DNA of 64,000 nucleotides from UBA1952 sp965200035. GTDB taxonomy: Bacteria; Bacteroidota; Bacteroidia; Chitinophagales; Chitinophagaceae. A program made the position numbers and the translations under genes. The number at the start of each line of letters is the position of its first letter. Position 1 is the first letter of the stretch. The notes beneath the pieces were generated by a model. It saw nothing but the letters and a program-made list of their open reading frames with translations. It made no database searches and had not been told where the DNA came from. The stretch spans positions 4,092,001 through 4,156,000 of the forward strand of contig OZ241334.1 of assembly GCA_965200035.1 (NCBI GenBank), read 5' to 3'. Below, piece by piece: positions 1 to 10,321 of the stretch.

Positions 1-3
1 GAC

Positions 4-3000
4 ATGCAGATCGTGTTCAACGATCCGAATCTTTATGCCTTACGGATTGCGCTGGACGGCGCGCCCGCCAGAATATTCAAGGGGCTTGACTTTCAGATCA
101 TGTACCGTAAGATCAGTGATTCGGTAGGAGTGTATCAGGCGGAGATTGCGCTGCCCGATGTGATGCGTAAAATACAGTTGGGACAGGTGAACATCACGCT
201 GCCCGTTTTCGGCATTGAAATATATACCAACGGCGATTTTCTGATTGATCTCGGCTTTCCCAAGAATGCTGATTTCTCACGCTCTTTTACCCTTCAGACC
301 ATCATCTATGTACCATTCCCAATACCCGTTATGGGCTCTGCGGGCCTGTATTTCGGAAAGAAATCAAGCGCTACGTCCACAGAGGTACCGGTGATTGATA
401 ATGGTACTTTTAATCCGGTAGTGGTATTTGGCATAGGCATACAGTTCGGCCTGGGTTATGATTTTAATGCGGGCATCCTTGCGGCAGGTTTTAGCCTTAC
501 CTTCGTCACCATCATAGAAGGAGTAATAGCCAAATTCAATCCATATCAGGCGATCGATACCTCTACCGGTGATCAGGCTGATATTGCCCCTGCTTACTAC
601 TACAGCGTCAAAGGCATTGTAGGCATAAAGGGCAGCCTGTACGGCTATGTCGATTTCAAAATCATCAAGGCAGAGGTGAATGTACAGTTGAGCATACTGG
701 CAGATATAACTATCGCCGCCTACCAGCCTATTCTATTGGGCATTACCGCGAGCGTAAGCGTATCGGTGTCTATCAAGATCAATCTCGGCTTCTTTACCAT
801 CAAGATCAGCTTCAGTTTCGACCTTACGCTCAGAGAGTCTTACTCTATCAGCGTAGGCGGTGGCTCATCGCCCTGGCATATTTCCACATCCCAGCCTCAG
901 CGCAATGCAATGCTGGCCAGTGCCGGCAATGTGCATTCCTATTATTCAGCAAAGCTTATGGCCACAGCGCAAGACTCATTCAAAGCTACACCTACCTGGA
1001 GCAATCTTATCCCACCCGATCCTGATAAAAAATGGGAGCTGACCGGCTACATAGGCATGGGGCTGAGCATAGCCGGAGATATGGCCACGCAGCCAGCAGA
1101 TCAACTGGCTGTTTACTCAGCCATGCTGTTCATCAATTCAGTAGCCTCCGCCAAAGAAGATCCGGGTTCCGGCCTCCTGAAAACGCAGGGTACAGCTAAC
1201 GATACCTCTTTTGAGTTGTTGACGAAGCAGGTGTTCCGCTGGGTAATTGCTGCCTTCCACGATGGTGCAATCAGTGCCGGGGATTTGGATAATCTCCCCA
1301 TCAGTAAAGTACGTCTCCAGGAGTTATACGATTATCTCAATGATGCAGACAATACAGACCCTATCCCTGTTTCAGATATAGACAGTTTCCTCAATGACCA
1401 GGTGACCATGACGGTTTCGCATCCTTCCGACAATGCAGGAGAGGCAGACACTACTTATTTCCCGATGGTGCCTAAGCTGGCTATGTCATTGCCTGCTTTT
1501 GGCGATCAGGCAGCATTAAATTACACTTTCGAGGACTACAATGCGCTGTCAGAAACGTACATAAGCGATCTGAAAAATTACTTCGATGAGCTGGCCGTAC
1601 AGATGCAGCAAAATGCGCAGGCAGGACTGAAAGCTGATGCTGTGGTGGAAAATGGTGCGGAATCGCTGGCCACGTTCATCTATGCAGATTACTTCCTCCT
1701 ACTGGCACGGCAAATGATACAAAATGCGCAAAGCGCTCTTGATGTATATCAGTACCATCTGATACCAAACCAGTTGGTATCAGACATCGTAAAGTTTGTA
1801 AATGACAACGGTAAGTTTGAGACCGGCGTTTATTCCGTGAACGATCTTTTTGAAAGCAATAAATCACACTTGCTAACAACGGGTACCTCCATTAAAGTAA
1901 ATGACGGAACCTACAGCACAGTGAGTGAGGACACTTTTGATGCTGTTTCCAAAAAAGCGGCTTATAATAATTCATTTACGGCTGCAGCGCTGGCAACCCT
2001 GAATAAAGAGGTGACCAGCATTCTGCAAAGTGGCGCGCAGGTGACTTATCCGGGCAAAAATGACGTAACTGTATATGCAGGTAATTCTCTGACCGATTTA
2101 GCAAGCGCTTTCGAAATAACCGTTGATCAACTGTTGAGCGCATCGAACGTGCTGACTTTGCCGGGATTACTTTTACCATCTGTAAAGCTCTTGCTGCCTG
2201 CTATCAATGGCCTCTCACAGCAGGCCGATACACTGGTGTCTTTCGCTGCGCGCTATGGTGTAAGTATTGATGCCTTGGCACAGGCTGCTGAAAATGCGGC
2301 CATCGAAAATCTGTTTGACATTAGCGATAGCAACGGAACGATCGTGTTTACCGACCTGCCGCAGTTCATGGTGGGGCAATTGATAGATGAGATACAGGCC
2401 AATGGCGACCTGCAGCAGCTTTCCGGCATGGCATCAAGATATTATCTGTCTGGCCTGAGACTGCCTACCGCGCAGATCACGCCTGGCTATCAGGGTATGT
2501 GGGTAAACAGTCAAATGCAATACGCACAAGCTACCGCTGGCCTGTTTGCGCTCACCGGACAACAATTCCCGATACCAGTGCTGAGCAAGGACGAGACCTA
2601 CACTGTGTCTTTTTCTATTCCTTCATCAGTAGGATGGATGACCTTTGCAGGCGAAACCACATCGCTTGAAATACCTATTGCGCAAGACACCACTACTTAT
2701 ACCCAGATAGATACAGTGCGCAACTATGCTCAGGGTAATTTTCTTGACCTGGCTATTGAGCAGCTGGGCATTGGAGAGATATTCAGCAGCAGCTTGGGGC
2801 ACTATTCTTTTGGCTCTGTAAGCACATGGCAGGCGGGAGCGCCTTTATTGTTGCCTTACGGCGGCGCCGCTGCTATTGACCAATCACTGAATATCTGGAC
2901 ACTACCCAATGACCTCATCAATCTTGCTGATCCTGTAGGCAGGGCAATAGCGCCGCGATTCGAGGTGCAGACCGGCACAGCAGATCCTGCAACAAAAGCG

Positions 3001-6000
3001 ATCGTCTATGATCCGGTAACCAATTATGGATGGGGCACTCAGGTCACATTTACCATCAAACGGGTGCCGGTGTCTGTCGATAGTCCTGCTTCTGCCACTA
3101 CTTATGAGATCAGCGGTGCTGATGGCAATAATGCGCTGATACTGGAGCAAATGGTAAAGTACCTCGGCACTGATGACAGCCTTATCAATCAGGTTATCTT
3201 CACCTATGCGCCGAACCAGTCCAATGGCTCCAATCCCGGTCTGCAGAGCGATCCACTCACCAGACTGATCGTAGGCATAGCCCAGGCCAACCTTTCCACC
3301 TTCACCAGGCCGGATAGCGCTTTACGAAGTAATTTGCTCATGGCCGAGGATAATGCCGATATCGCATATACATTGCTGAATACACCAACGGCCCTGATAC
3401 AGTTGCTATGGCAGGCCAGCATTACCCGCGACGGCGGCTACTATCTCTATTATTATAATTCCGAAAGTGATGGCGGCCTGCCGGATCACATATTTAACGA
3501 TAAAGGCGAAGCAGCTCTTTCCCTGATTACTGTCTATGCGAATAAGGGCATTGCCGAGCAGCAAAACCTGCTGCAGCCTTGCATGAATGTATTTGTGACG
3601 GGCAATCCTGTAAGCGTAAGCGACAGCACTCTGTTTGCACAGGCAAATCCGGTAGCACATACTCCTTCTTTCGGCGCAATGGATACATTGAACAGCCTAG
3701 CCTATCAGTATTATACCAACATCGGGGATGTAGCGGAAGATAATCCTGACGCACAACTGGCACAGGTAGCTATTAATGTAGCGGAAGGTACCTATCAGGT
3801 GACAAGTGCGCAGGGAGAAAAGCTGCAGGCTATAGCAGACAATTTCAAGACTACGGTAACCGACATCAAAACGGCTAATCCGCTGGTCACCAACTGGCCG
3901 GATGTGCTGCCGCTGTACACAGGCTTAAGGCTGCCACCACTTACTATACAGCCAGCTGCCGGCATAAATACATTACCGGCTATTGCGCTTAAGTATGGTA
4001 TGGACCTCACTTCATTGGCCTATTATAATGGCGATACTATTGGCTTGTTTGCAGCCAATACGTCATTGGTCATGCGCGGAGGCCCGGTAACCAGAGTAGC
4101 TACAGTGCCTGCCGGGGTACTTTCATTAGAGGCTGTGCGCACAGAGCCTGCGGAGCTTCCGGCAAGTCCTTCGGACAATGGTTATGCGCAACTGTTCCTG
4201 CAGCAAAATTTCTCTATTCTCACATTCGGTCTGATAGATAATTTATGGTTCAGAGCCAGCAATCCCAGCTTACCGGCGGGTCCTACGGATTCACAGAATG
4301 CAGTGCCCGGCAAATGGATGTTCAGGCAGTCAGTACCTTATTATAAATTTGCCAATCAACTTTCCGCGGGTACCAATGCCGGCTTGCCGGGTATAGATAC
4401 AAGTCCTTATAAAGGCATCGGTTACCTGGTACAGGCAAATTTCGAATGGTGTGACATTTACGGCAACACTGCATTGACCACGCTGGCTCAGCCACCAAAA
4501 GACGCACATAGTATTGTCAACGAAGTGCCTATACTCACCGGTTACACAGACGCATTGCTATCTGTAAATCAATGGCCTTCTGTATCTGTGGCCTGGCAGG
4601 TTGCCGATGGCAGCCAACCGGAAATACAGCTGCCGTTGTCTTTCGATACCACACCGTATAATGGTCTGCTATCGGCAAAGGCAACGTCCGGCACTGCTTT
4701 GCTGCTCACTTTTACCACAGCCATAGATCCGGATACAGCTACCAAACTTGCCAATTATAACCTTAGTCCTTCCCTTACTGCCACTGCCGCTGCCATGCAA
4801 GGCAACAATGCGGTAATTCTTACCGTATCGCCAATGGCCGAAGAGGTGCAATACACAGTAGCTATCGGCAATATTAAAGACAGCACAACGAAGCTAACCT
4901 ACAGTGGACAGGCTACCTGCAGCTATCCTGATGTGCCTGCAGAGGCTAATTCATCTATTGTACAGCAGGCTGCTCATGACTTCCAGGTTTATACACAACT
5001 GTGGTACCAGCTTACTGATCCCGCAGGTATACAACTGTCTGTGCAGACAAGCTTATTCGGCGAGGATTTTATCATCAAAGCGGGTACCTACAAAGACTTC
5101 GTGGATAATTGGATTGCGCCGATTTACCTGTATCTGCAGGACCGAAGCAATGGCATGACTACTGTAGCGCCACCTCCATCTTTCTACACCTTCACTTTTG
5201 ATATTCATCCCGATCAGGTTGTTAAAGATCAGATATTCGAGGTATTGCTGTCATTCACCATCGCCCGGACAGGTGGTGCAATCATGGGTGACTTTGAGAC
5301 AACAGGAAACGTCAAGAAAGTAACTACGAACATATCTCCTGCCAGCGGCTCTGATGCATACCAGACCATGTCGCTCAATAATTTTGCCGGGCAGTTTGAA
5401 TCTGTCATGTCTGAGGATGGTCAGTATAATCTGAAGATCGCCACAGGCGCAGATCGCAATAAGCTGGGTCAGCAATCGCCTAATGGCACAATATGGGCCG
5501 TGAGGTTAGGCATTGCAGATACAACACCTTTGTCTTACAGCATAGACGATGTAGGTGCGCCAGCTCTGTTTGCTCCGAAGCCGGTATCTAACAAACTTGA
5601 GTCCCGCAGCAACGTAGCTATCTATTCCTACAATACCGGCACGGGCATCGATTTCAATAATCCATCCTGGCAGCAGGACTTTTCAGAGATAGATCTGGAT
5701 CAATGGGTGGGCAGCTTTTTCGGCGCTATAGATGAAATGCTTACGCCCGAGTTTACCGCTTCTATGCAATTGATAGATGAAAAGCTGAATGTCAGCCATC
5801 TTAAAAATATACAGGACGCAAAAGAATCACTGGCAGATATAGCCAAGATGCTGATGACTACTGTATTTGACGGCGAGTCGGGTGATGCATCCGCGGTGCA
5901 GGAAGCGTTGAAACAGGCGTTGCTGGTGAAGCTGACCAATCTTTATGCAACCAATTCCGGTATTCAGTTTAATACAAAAGTAATTTCTGATAAACCCGCA

Positions 6001-7926
6001 GGCACGCCACCCAATTTGTATGGCAGCTTCCTCCAAAATACAGTGCTGGATGGTGCGGTCAGCCAATCGGAAACGCTGCGAATGGTTACGCTTCATTTCA
6101 GCGCACCATTGAATAAGACCTCGGCCAGTGATGCAGGCAATTATGCACTGACTGCGCCATTAGCCGTCTTGTCTGCCACACTAACTGCCGATGGCAAGAG
6201 CGTAGCCCTCAATACCTCTGCCGATGTAACCATTGGCGTCACCACAGCGACTATAAGCGACCAGCTGCTTGATAACAATGGCCGGCCGGTAGCGGGCAAT
6301 CGAGTAAGCATCATCGCCAAAGACTACGTGAGCTATTCGAAGCCTGACCAACTCACTATTACTTCTGCAAAAATACCGTTGGATGGCAATAGTGATCAGC
6401 CATTGGCGTTCCTGCTTACTACTCCTGAAATAGTGAGAGGGCAGGATGGCGAAGTGCTGTCCAGGATAGATCTGAATTTAAGCTACAAGAGTGCTGACAT
6501 AGAGCATCAGATAGCCGCGCCGGTGAATGGCTTCACCCCATCTAGCTGGCTGAGCTTCGTGCTGCCGGCTACACGGGTAGAGCCACTGGAAAAACAGCTG
6601 GGCGGGTTATCTGTACCTATGTTCCTGCGGTCTTTCCCTCAGAATCCTTCTCTGGTCAATCAACTGGGCATCACACCCAATACCAGTAACCCCGACATCA
6701 GCACAATGCTTGAGTGGGACTACGCGTTTAACTATTCGCAGTCGTTCCATTATCCGCAGGATACGCTCAATTTCAGCGTTGAATTCAATGTGGGCAAGCC
6801 TCCGGTAAGCCGTTTTATGGCTATGCCTGATGCGTTTAATCAGTTGGCGGAATTCATCACCATATATCCTTCTATCGAAACTGACCTTAAAACACTGGTC
6901 ACAAAAATAGATGCAAAAGTGTACAACGAAAGTGGTGCGGATGTAGATAAATTATTCAGTAATGCCAATGTAGCTTTGACCTCATTTGTGCAGGTAGTGC
7001 AGCACGTAGTTTCAGCAGCAGGCAATGGCAATGGTTTTACGATGGCCGGTAGTCCGCATGCGTATATCGGTACGGGTAAGGTTTCCTATGCATTCAGCTT
7101 ACAGGAAGGCCCACGGAATCTTGATGGTGTTTCGGTACAGGTTGTATCTGTATACGGTGCACCGCCTGCGGGCATTGCAACGCCTCAGGTATTGATAGAG
7201 CCGGACATGTACAAGATGGTTCCGTGGACCAATGAGCAGAGCCCGTGTGATGGGTATGTATGTTATTACTATCAGAGCATAGCAGATGGCACACCATTGA
7301 CCAGCAGTGTGGCACAAAATATACAGGCCCGCCAGATAATATTGCCACAGCTCAATGTGCTGCAATATCAGGATGCGCTTACTGTAATATCTCTTACGCG
7401 CAATCAGAATCTTATACCGGGTAAGATTACCAGCTCCGATTTTGTATATACCACAGGCAACCTGTCTTTCTCCAACTCATACCTGCCTACCATTACCAGC
7501 GATGAGGAAATAGACATTGCTAATCTGCCGGCCAATCAGGGAACACCTACAAGCCGCACGTTGTATGAGCAGTTTAAGACGCTGATGGATACCTTGCTTC
7601 TGGAAAATACACAGCCAACGCTTTCTTTTCAGATGCAGTGCAGCTATGATTATTACATCAACGCCGATCTTGCTCCTGTAAATCTCCCGGTGCTTTTGCA
7701 AACGCTTGTATCTATAAATCTGGCTACAGAGTTATACCCGATGTTGCAAAACTGGGCAGATTATATTCATGGCTGGATGAGCACAAATGCACCTAATCAA
7801 TTCAATGCAGCGCTGAAATTCAATCTGACGATCTTCTCAAACCTCACACAGCAACCATATCCTTTGGTAGTGCTTAATGATCTGTCCTTGTATCTTAGCT
7901 ACATATCGCCAAACGCGCAGGCATAA
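4..7926 (+). CDS. Giant LysM / bacterial Ig-like repeat protein (5' end cut)
   Basis: A 2640-residue product from the first visible ATG. The frame is open to the window edge, so the true start may lie outside. Four LysM-like segments come in two pairs: roughly residues 685-735 and 740-775, then 1262-1310 and 1317-1360. Their pattern is a polar start, then a helix such as LASAFEITVDQLLSASN or LPAIALKYGMDLTSLAYYN. Two SbsA-type Ig-like domains are visible near residues 1555-1640 and 2015-2110 (pattern LxFxxxxDxxxAxxxxNYxL). The first 300 residues are rich in alternating hydrophobic beta strands. LysM domains bind glycan or peptidoglycan, and in phage-like and contractile injection particles they glue structural parts together. 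No enzyme motif was recognised. The next genes are an FHA protein and a kinase, but a strong terminator separates them. Product identity beyond the domains is unknown. Confidence 0.75.
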   Translation: MQIVFNDPNLYALRIALDGAPARIFKGLDFQIMYRKISDSVGVYQAEIALPDVMRKIQLGQVNITLPVFGIEIYTNGDFLIDLGFPKNADFSRSFTLQTIIYVPFPIPVMGSAGLYFGKKSSATSTEVPVIDNGTFNPVVVFGIGIQFGLGYDFNAGILAAGFSLTFVTIIEGVIAKFNPYQAIDTSTGDQADIAPAYYYSVKGIVGIKGSLYGYVDFKIIKAEVNVQLSILADITIAAYQPILLGITASVSVSVSIKINLGFFTIKISFSFDLTLRESYSISVGGGSSPWHISTSQPQRNAMLASAGNVHSYYSAKLMATAQDSFKATPTWSNLIPPDPDKKWELTGYIGMGLSIAGDMATQPADQLAVYSAMLFINSVASAKEDPGSGLLKTQGTANDTSFELLTKQVFRWVIAAFHDGAISAGDLDNLPISKVRLQELYDYLNDADNTDPIPVSDIDSFLNDQVTMTVSHPSDNAGEADTTYFPMVPKLAMSLPAFGDQAALNYTFEDYNALSETYISDLKNYFDELAVQMQQNAQAGLKADAVVENGAESLATFIYADYFLLLARQMIQNAQSALDVYQYHLIPNQLVSDIVKFVNDNGKFETGVYSVNDLFESNKSHLLTTGTSIKVNDGTYSTVSEDTFDAVSKKAAYNNSFTAAALATLNKEVTSILQSGAQVTYPGKNDVTVYAGNSLTDLASAFEITVDQLLSASNVLTLPGLLLPSVKLLLPAINGLSQQADTLVSFAARYGVSIDALAQAAENAAIENLFDISDSNGTIVFTDLPQFMVGQLIDEIQANGDLQQLSGMASRYYLSGLRLPTAQITPGYQGMWVNSQMQYAQATAGLFALTGQQFPIPVLSKDETYTVSFSIPSSVGWMTFAGETTSLEIPIAQDTTTYTQIDTVRNYAQGNFLDLAIEQLGIGEIFSSSLGHYSFGSVSTWQAGAPLLLPYGGAAAIDQSLNIWTLPNDLINLADPVGRAIAPRFEVQTGTADPATKAIVYDPVTNYGWGTQVTFTIKRVPVSVDSPASATTYEISGADGNNALILEQMVKYLGTDDSLINQVIFTYAPNQSNGSNPGLQSDPLTRLIVGIAQANLSTFTRPDSALRSNLLMAEDNADIAYTLLNTPTALIQLLWQASITRDGGYYLYYYNSESDGGLPDHIFNDKGEAALSLITVYANKGIAEQQNLLQPCMNVFVTGNPVSVSDSTLFAQANPVAHTPSFGAMDTLNSLAYQYYTNIGDVAEDNPDAQLAQVAINVAEGTYQVTSAQGEKLQAIADNFKTTVTDIKTANPLVTNWPDVLPLYTGLRLPPLTIQPAAGINTLPAIALKYGMDLTSLAYYNGDTIGLFAANTSLVMRGGPVTRVATVPAGVLSLEAVRTEPAELPASPSDNGYAQLFLQQNFSILTFGLIDNLWFRASNPSLPAGPTDSQNAVPGKWMFRQSVPYYKFANQLSAGTNAGLPGIDTSPYKGIGYLVQANFEWCDIYGNTALTTLAQPPKDAHSIVNEVPILTGYTDALLSVNQWPSVSVAWQVADGSQPEIQLPLSFDTTPYNGLLSAKATSGTALLLTFTTAIDPDTATKLANYNLSPSLTATAAAMQGNNAVILTVSPMAEEVQYTVAIGNIKDSTTKLTYSGQATCSYPDVPAEANSSIVQQAAHDFQVYTQLWYQLTDPAGIQLSVQTSLFGEDFIIKAGTYKDFVDNWIAPIYLYLQDRSNGMTTVAPPPSFYTFTFDIHPDQVVKDQIFEVLLSFTIARTGGAIMGDFETTGNVKKVTTNISPASGSDAYQTMSLNNFAGQFESVMSEDGQYNLKIATGADRNKLGQQSPNGTIWAVRLGIADTTPLSYSIDDVGAPALFAPKPVSNKLESRSNVAIYSYNTGTGIDFNNPSWQQDFSEIDLDQWVGSFFGAIDEMLTPEFTASMQLIDEKLNVSHLKNIQDAKESLADIAKMLMTTVFDGESGDASAVQEALKQALLVKLTNLYATNSGIQFNTKVISDKPAGTPPNLYGSFLQNTVLDGAVSQSETLRMVTLHFSAPLNKTSASDAGNYALTAPLAVLSATLTADGKSVALNTSADVTIGVTTATISDQLLDNNGRPVAGNRVSIIAKDYVSYSKPDQLTITSAKIPLDGNSDQPLAFLLTTPEIVRGQDGEVLSRIDLNLSYKSADIEHQIAAPVNGFTPSSWLSFVLPATRVEPLEKQLGGLSVPMFLRSFPQNPSLVNQLGITPNTSNPDISTMLEWDYAFNYSQSFHYPQDTLNFSVEFNVGKPPVSRFMAMPDAFNQLAEFITIYPSIETDLKTLVTKIDAKVYNESGADVDKLFSNANVALTSFVQVVQHVVSAAGNGNGFTMAGSPHAYIGTGKVSYAFSLQEGPRNLDGVSVQVVSVYGAPPAGIATPQVLIEPDMYKMVPWTNEQSPCDGYVCYYYQSIADGTPLTSSVAQNIQARQIILPQLNVLQYQDALTVISLTRNQNLIPGKITSSDFVYTTGNLSFSNSYLPTITSDEEIDIANLPANQGTPTSRTLYEQFKTLMDTLLLENTQPTLSFQMQCSYDYYINADLAPVNLPVLLQTLVSINLATELYPMLQNWADYIHGWMSTNAPNQFNAALKFNLTIFSNLTQQPYPLVVLNDLSLYLSYISPNAQA

Positions 7927-7977
7927 TTGAATGATGAGTGACTGAGAATGTTATATAGTCATTGTACGCTTTCCGGA

Positions 7978-8011
7978 AGGCTGTCATTTATTCGTAATGG
8001 CAGCCTTTTTT
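7978..8011 (+). terminator. Rho-independent terminator after the giant LysM gene
   Basis: An 11-bp stem with one G-U pair (AGGCTGTCATT against AATGGCAGCCT) has a 7-nt loop and is followed by a run of six T. It begins about 50 nt after the stop of the giant gene. It should separate that gene's transcript from the FHA/kinase pair. Confidence 0.85.
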
Positions 8012-8092
8012 AAGGTTATCATTCCATCTGCTTTCTCAGGATTTGCTGCTTCTATGGGTTAAAAAGCGCCCATGCCATACAGTGTAAAAACG

Positions 8093-8124
8093 GTTTTATC
8101 AGAGCTCCCGCCACTTTACTTTTG
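8093..8124 (+). promoter_or_regulatory. Candidate Bacteroidota promoter for the FHA/kinase pair
   Basis: TACTTTTG at 8117-8124 is an exact match to the Bacteroidota -7 box TAnnTTTG. A GTTTTA stretch lies about 20 nt upstream in the -33 position. The start codon is about 93 nt downstream. The -33 box is weak, so this is a sequence-only proposal. Confidence 0.45.
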
Positions 8125-8217
8125 AAATCCCCGCACGATTGTTACAAGCTGCACAGAATAATGTTTACAGCAGTAAAAAGAGGCACGGTTCAAAGCGTAA
8201 ACTAGATACATGGCTTT

Positions 8218-9174
8218 ATGGCTCAGATAGAAAATATTAAGACGAAAGAAGCGGTTTTTTTAAGCTCATACCACCTTTTTGGCCGTAACAGGGCGTTATG
8301 CAATACCTACATTCAGGCCAGCGATGTATCCCAGGCTCATGCCACAGTTTATTGGTCCGACTACTCCTGGCATATACGTGATCACAGCCGCAACGGTACG
8401 CTGGTCAACGGTGAAGTCATCCGGAAATCTACGGCCAGGCTTAATATCGGCACGCAGATAAAATTCGGAAGCATCAACGAGTTTACCTGGAATGTAACGG
8501 ATACCCAGGCACCGGCTAATTATTTGAGATCGCTGGATAACAGGAACCGCATCCTGATACTGGATGCCTGCCGGGCATTGCCGGATGAGCAGAAGCCAGG
8601 CATGTTGTTTTACGTCTCGGATAATAATGAATGGATTGCAGAATCGGCGGAGCAGAAAATTATACTGACCAATGGCGTACGGTTCAGATTCAGCAATGAA
8701 GAATGGGAATTTGTAGCCAATGATGTCTTGTATGATACGCTGGATTACGGCTATATCGTTCAAAGCGCCTTTTTCAAATTCTGCATCAGTCCTAATGAAG
8801 AGGATATCAGGCTCACACTTGTCGTTGACGATCACGAATACGATTTGGGAAGGCGTTCTTATAATTATCTGCTGCTCGCGCTCACCAGAAAAAGGCTGGC
8901 TGATCTTAACTGTGGCCTGGCGGCCGCTGATCAGGGCTGGATGTACCGGCACGATCTGGAAAAAGACGTGAGCAGGGAGCTGGGCTATCAGGTAGATGAA
9001 TACTATGTGAATCTCCAAATATTCCGCCTGAGGAAACAGCTGATGGAGATAAAGCCATTCGGACATTTATTCTCTAAAATAATAGAGCGCCGCACGGGAG
9101 CACTGCGTTTTATGTTCCCACAGGTAAAGCTGATTAAGGATGATGTATGCATCGGGGAAATTACCTGCTCCTGA
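8218..9174 (+). CDS. FHA domain protein with C-terminal winged-helix-like domain
   Basis: 318 residues. Residues about 18-90 form an FHA domain: the GRNR motif, SQAHATVYW and DHSRNGTLVNG give the conserved G-R, S-x-x-H and N-G residues that read phosphothreonine. The last about 110 residues (RHDLEKDV, VNLQIFRLRKQL, IIERRTGALRF) resemble an OmpR-type winged helix, so the protein may join phosphopeptide binding to DNA binding. That second part is an inference from pattern only. No signal peptide or membrane segment is seen, so it is cytoplasmic. The ATG at 8218 is preferred because an ATG at 8210 runs into a stop after six codons. The kinase gene starts 60 nt downstream on the same strand, which suggests kinase and phospho-reader act together. 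Confidence 0.85.
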   Translation: MAQIENIKTKEAVFLSSYHLFGRNRALCNTYIQASDVSQAHATVYWSDYSWHIRDHSRNGTLVNGEVIRKSTARLNIGTQIKFGSINEFTWNVTDTQAPANYLRSLDNRNRILILDACRALPDEQKPGMLFYVSDNNEWIAESAEQKIILTNGVRFRFSNEEWEFVANDVLYDTLDYGYIVQSAFFKFCISPNEEDIRLTLVVDDHEYDLGRRSYNYLLLALTRKRLADLNCGLAAADQGWMYRHDLEKDVSRELGYQVDEYYVNLQIFRLRKQLMEIKPFGHLFSKIIERRTGALRFMFPQVKLIKDDVCIGEITCS

Positions 9175-9234
9175 GGCTTGCATAAAGGAGTACGGCAAAG
9201 TACGTAAGCCTTGCTCTGCGCCATGTAATTCACC

Positions 9235-10188
9235 ATGAACAAGCCCACTGTTGATGCAGGAAGCATCCTTGAATGCAACCTCAGAGAGTATAGAATACTT
9301 GATCAGATAGGGCAGGGTGGCTTTGCGAAAATATATAAGGCCATACAGCCTGATACCGCACAGTTGGTAGCCATAAAAATACTAACGCATCATGAATCAT
9401 TGCCTCCGCATATAAGGTTGCAATACACCGCGCGATTTGAATACGAGCTGCACATATGCGCCCGCCTGAATCACCCGTATATATTGAAACTGTTGGACAA
9501 AGGCTATCTGGACAGTGGTGAGCTGTGCGGCATTTTCGAATACATTCCCGGAGCATCGCTGCGGGAGATCATAATAGAGCGGAACAGCTGGTCTGCAGCT
9601 AAGACCGGTACGCTGATGGGGCGGGTGCTGGAAGCGCTCTACTACCTGCACGCAAATGAAATAGTACATCGCGATCTCAAGCCGCAGCATGTTATGATTG
9701 CAACGAAAGGCGCGGAGCAGTATCCCGTGATCGTGGACTTTGGTATCAGCGAGCTGCTTTCCGGCAATGCATTTTCTGATATAGTTTTTTTGCCGAGTAT
9801 TGGTACGCCGGCATACAGCGCGCCCGAGCAGCTGCGCGGTGAGCGGACAATGCCCGTATCAGATATCTATAGCTGGGGGCTGATGCTTCTGGAATGCCTT
9901 ACAGGGCGCAGGGCCATACAGGGCAGTTCGCAATCTGAAATTATACGTCAGCAGCTTGAAATGCCATGCATTTTTATACCGGCTGAAATATCAGGACATC
10001 CCATAGCAGAATTGCTAAAAAAAGTGCTTCAAAAAGATGGCTGCTATCGCCTGAATAGTGCAGATGCCGTACTGCAGGAATATGCCAAGATTGATTTCAA
10101 TAATCTGCCCTGCAAGGCTCATTTGTACACGCAACAAAATGATTCAGCTGATGACATCACGATCATCAGTGACTATGAAAATCCATAA
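9235..10188 (+). CDS. Ser/Thr protein kinase with atypical catalytic loop
   Basis: 317 residues with a Hanks-type kinase fold. The glycine loop is GQGGFAKIY (about 26-34), the ATP lysine is K48 in AIKIL, the catalytic loop is HRDLKPQH with D147, the DFG aspartate is D168, and APEQ follows in the activation segment. The Asn normally found five residues after the catalytic Asp (Mg ligand) is His152, which is unusual and may lower or change activity. There is no transmembrane helix and no extracellular sensor, unlike PknB-type kinases. The C-terminal tail after about residue 285 is acidic and rich in T/D/N, a possible phosphorylation target for the FHA partner encoded just upstream. Substrates are unknown. 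The giant LysM protein upstream is a positional candidate only. Confidence 0.9.
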   Translation: MNKPTVDAGSILECNLREYRILDQIGQGGFAKIYKAIQPDTAQLVAIKILTHHESLPPHIRLQYTARFEYELHICARLNHPYILKLLDKGYLDSGELCGIFEYIPGASLREIIIERNSWSAAKTGTLMGRVLEALYYLHANEIVHRDLKPQHVMIATKGAEQYPVIVDFGISELLSGNAFSDIVFLPSIGTPAYSAPEQLRGERTMPVSDIYSWGLMLLECLTGRRAIQGSSQSEIIRQQLEMPCIFIPAEISGHPIAELLKKVLQKDGCYRLNSADAVLQEYAKIDFNNLPCKAHLYTQQNDSADDITIISDYENP

Positions 10189-10321
10189 GAAAGCGGATAG
10201 AATCAGCCGGTAATTTCTCGGCGCCGATACCGTTGAAAAACGCTACCTCAGCTCTCTGAATGTATGTAGCATTGCAGCCATAAAACAACAGTAAATCCGC
10301 TGTGTTTAGACCAATTCAATC

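Noticed and set aside
8296..9066. A 256-codon open frame on the - strand opposite the FHA gene
   Set aside because: It lies wholly inside the FHA gene, whose + strand frame shows clear FHA motifs. The antisense product has no recognisable pattern.
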